From an uncultured Holophagaceae bacterium (lineage in GTDB: Bacteria; Acidobacteriota; Holophagae; Holophagales; Holophagaceae), in the NCBI GenBank assembly GCA_903857495.1, contig CAIOFF010000048.1, positions 1-64,000 of the forward strand: a stretch of 64,000 bases of DNA, in the 5' to 3' direction. The notes beneath the pieces were generated by a model that saw only the letters and a program-made list of their open reading frames with translations, had not been told where the DNA came from and ran no database searches. The first letter of the stretch is position 1. Every line of letters begins with the position of its first letter. Shown piece after piece: positions 62,596 through 64,000 of this stretch. The translations under genes and the position numbers were made by a program.

Positions 62596-63127
62596 CCGGG
62601 CTCTGGGGCCGCGTGGGCAGGAACCGCAGCAGGGCCGTGCCGGCGAGGATCTGGAGCAGCAGGCCCGGCAGCCGCAGCCTGAGGGTCTCGAAGCAGGCCT
62701 GGGCGCCGCCCTGCAGCAGCTGCGGGAACAGCACCAGCGTCTGGTGCACGCCCACCACCAGCGCGAGGAGCGCCAGGGTCGGTCGGCGGCTGCGGGCGGC
62801 CACCATGGAAGCCACCCCGCCCAGCAGGGCCGACTGGAGCAGCAGCTCCCGGAGCAGCGCGGCCGGGGGCATGCCCGTCAGGAAATGGTTGGCAAGGGGG
62901 GAGAGCAGGCCCGTCAGCAGGCCCACCTTCGCGCCGTAGCGCCACCCGGCGATGAGGGTGAAGAAGAGGATCGGCAGCAGCGTCCGGCCCGCATCGGGAA
63001 CCCGGTGGACCAGGAGGGGGAACAGCAGGTTGCCCGCCACCAGCGCGCAGGTCGCCAGGTAGAACCGGCTGTCCGTCAGCCCCAGCGGTTGCGGAAGGAC
63101 CATGGGTTGCGCGCCGGAACGGGTCAT
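62576..63127 (-). CDS. Small membrane protein resembling ECF transporter S component
   Basis: A 183-residue protein with about five to six hydrophobic helices (FYLATCALVAGNLLFPLLV; TLLPILFFTLIAGWRYGAKV; LLQSALLGGVASMVAA). The fold size, the small loop GWRYGAKVGLLTGLLSPLANHFLTG and the terminal AARSRR helix recall S components (ThiW or related) of energy-coupling factor transporters; no EcfA/EcfT genes lie nearby. The start follows GGAG. First gene of the group with DUF1893 and larA. A nickel or cofactor-related cargo is possible, but only by context. Confidence 0.62.
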   Translation of the reverse strand: MTRSGAQPMVLPQPLGLTDSRFYLATCALVAGNLLFPLLVHRVPDAGRTLLPILFFTLIAGWRYGAKVGLLTGLLSPLANHFLTGMPPAALLRELLLQSALLGGVASMVAARSRRPTLALLALVVGVHQTLVLFPQLLQGGAQACFETLRLRLPGLLLQILAGTALLRFLPTRPQSPDGSRVG

Positions 63128-63297
63128 GGGAGCTCCAGGAGGGGGACCGTGCAAATCCTACCACAAGGTCATTTTACAATCCCTCAAGCGCACTCGAAAA
63201 ACGCGGAGAACCGCTAGACTTGGACCTTCCCGGCGAGTGCGAGCTGCGGCTTCCTGCCCGATCAGGGTCCGTCTTTCCATAATTTACAAGGGCTCCC

Positions 63298-63669
63298 ATG
63301 CTCCGCGTTCTCAAGGTGATCGCCCAGATCGGTCTGCTGAGCCTGTTCGTCTGGCTGGGGGGCCGGTTCGCCGCGCTCACAGGGCTGCCGCTCCCCGGCA
63401 GTGTCGTGGGGCTGGTCTTCCTCTACCTGGCGCTGCGCTCGGGCCTGGTGAAGCTGGCGTTCATCCAGGAGGGCGCGGACTTCCTGCTGAGGCACCTGGT
63501 GTTCTTCTTTATCCCGGCGGCCGTGGACCTGATGAACTGGGGCGGGGTCTTCTACCGGTACGGGTTCCGGCTGGCCCTGGCCATCGCGGGGAGCACCTTC
63601 TTGACCTTCGTGGTGTCGGGGCATGTCAGCCAGTGGCTGCGGCGGAGGCACCAGCCATGCGAATCCTGA
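63298..63669 (+). CDS. LrgA/CidA-family holin-like membrane protein
   Basis: A 123-residue protein with four hydrophobic helices and the LrgA/CidA pattern (GLPLPGSVVGLVFLYLAL; LRHLVFFFIPAAVDLMNW). In staphylococci the pair controls murein hydrolase activity; in other bacteria it may export small organic acids such as pyruvate. The ATG follows AAGGG and the last 13 bases overlap the LrgB gene. Divergent from the ECF-type gene. Confidence 0.92.
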   Translation: MLRVLKVIAQIGLLSLFVWLGGRFAALTGLPLPGSVVGLVFLYLALRSGLVKLAFIQEGADFLLRHLVFFFIPAAVDLMNWGGVFYRYGFRLALAIAGSTFLTFVVSGHVSQWLRRRHQPCES

Positions 63670-64000
63670 TGACGGGCTTTGGCATCGGCCTGACCCTCGG
63701 GGCCTACTTCCTGGCCAAGACCCTCTACATGAGGTACCGGCATCCCCTGCTGAACGTCGTGCTCCTGGGGGCGACGCTGGTCGCCGTTGCCCTGCTCCTG
63801 CTGAAGATTCCCTACCAGGCCTACCTGCCTGCCCGGAGTCTCATGATGTCGCTGCTGGGTCCCGCCACGGTGGGACTCGCGGTGCCGCTCTATCGGAACC
63901 GCGAGCTGCTGAGCCGCCATGCGCCCGCGATCCTGGCCGGGGTCGGGCTCGGGACGCTCACGTCCGTGGTCTCCGTGGCCTGGCTGGCGGCCTTCGCTGC
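63657..64000 (+). CDS. LrgB/CidB-family membrane protein, 3' end outside window
   Basis: The first 114 codons are in the window; the gene continues past the right edge. It starts ATG 63657 within the lrgA end. The translated part has hydrophobic helices and the LrgB motifs LLGPATVGLAVPLYRN and LSRHAPAILAGV. It is the usual partner of LrgA and should be in the same transcript. Confidence 0.9.
   Translation, partial: MRILMTGFGIGLTLGAYFLAKTLYMRYRHPLLNVVLLGATLVAVALLLLKIPYQAYLPARSLMMSLLGPATVGLAVPLYRNRELLSRHAPAILAGVGLGTLTSVVSVAWLAAFA

Overview
The window is very GC-rich with compact, mostly operonic genes and Gram-negative envelope functions (porin, LapA/LapB-like protein, outer-membrane-type parvulins, LolD-like ABC pair). 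The gene set (bacterial XPB helicase, MglA-type GTPase, LapA-LapB fusion, FHA proteins, GlnRS plus GltX, NuoH-N) looks like an Acidobacteriota genome of the Holophaga/Geothrix type. That placement is inference from gene content; there is no rRNA here to confirm it. No rRNA, tRNA, CRISPR array or intact insertion sequence was found.

Layout. 1-315: no supported gene; an AT-rich 22-bp perfect inverted repeat. 316-7527 (minus): porin, LivK, LivG, LivF, LivH, LivM and an alpha/beta hydrolase, an import module. 7677-11966 (minus): SDR dehydrogenase, small repeat protein, SCP-x-like thiolase, unusual KAS III-like protein and a TetR regulator; together with the importer these look like a CoA-thioester catabolic island. 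12010-24026: BioF-like enzyme, BI-1 protein, two SurA/PrsA-type isomerases, S4 protein, YhaM-like exonuclease, LapAB fusion, family-4 uracil-DNA glycosylase, ECF sigma factor with a membrane partner, and an XPB-N/WYL protein. 24224-28452: a secreted Asp-box beta-propeller protein ending in a dockerin, followed by a lipoprotein with a cohesin-like domain. 28687-43114: XPB helicase, PgpA, LolD/FtsX-type ABC pair, CPBP protease, RimO, FHA-GAF-cyclase, dCTP deaminase, FHA-RDD protein, MglA-like GTPase, GltX and ProC. 43163-46717: ABC pair and GlnS. 46921-54433: nuoHIJKLMN, the membrane arm plus NuoI of complex I. 54544-62152: MacA-like adaptor, MacB-like permease, MFS exporter, thiol peroxidase, auxin-efflux-type carrier, HIT protein, LarA. 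62164-64000: DUF1893 protein, ECF-type membrane protein, LrgA and partial LrgB.

Two things stand out. First, the dockerin and cohesin-like pair suggests a non-cellulosomal way of holding a secreted propeller protein on the cell surface. Second, the intergenic DNA holds many elements with different sequences but a common design: inverted arms, each made of two or three tandem copies of a short word. Every convergent gene junction here with more than 10 bp of space carries repeated or inverted DNA of this general kind, and a related palindrome-rich segment appears to be inserted in frame inside gltX.
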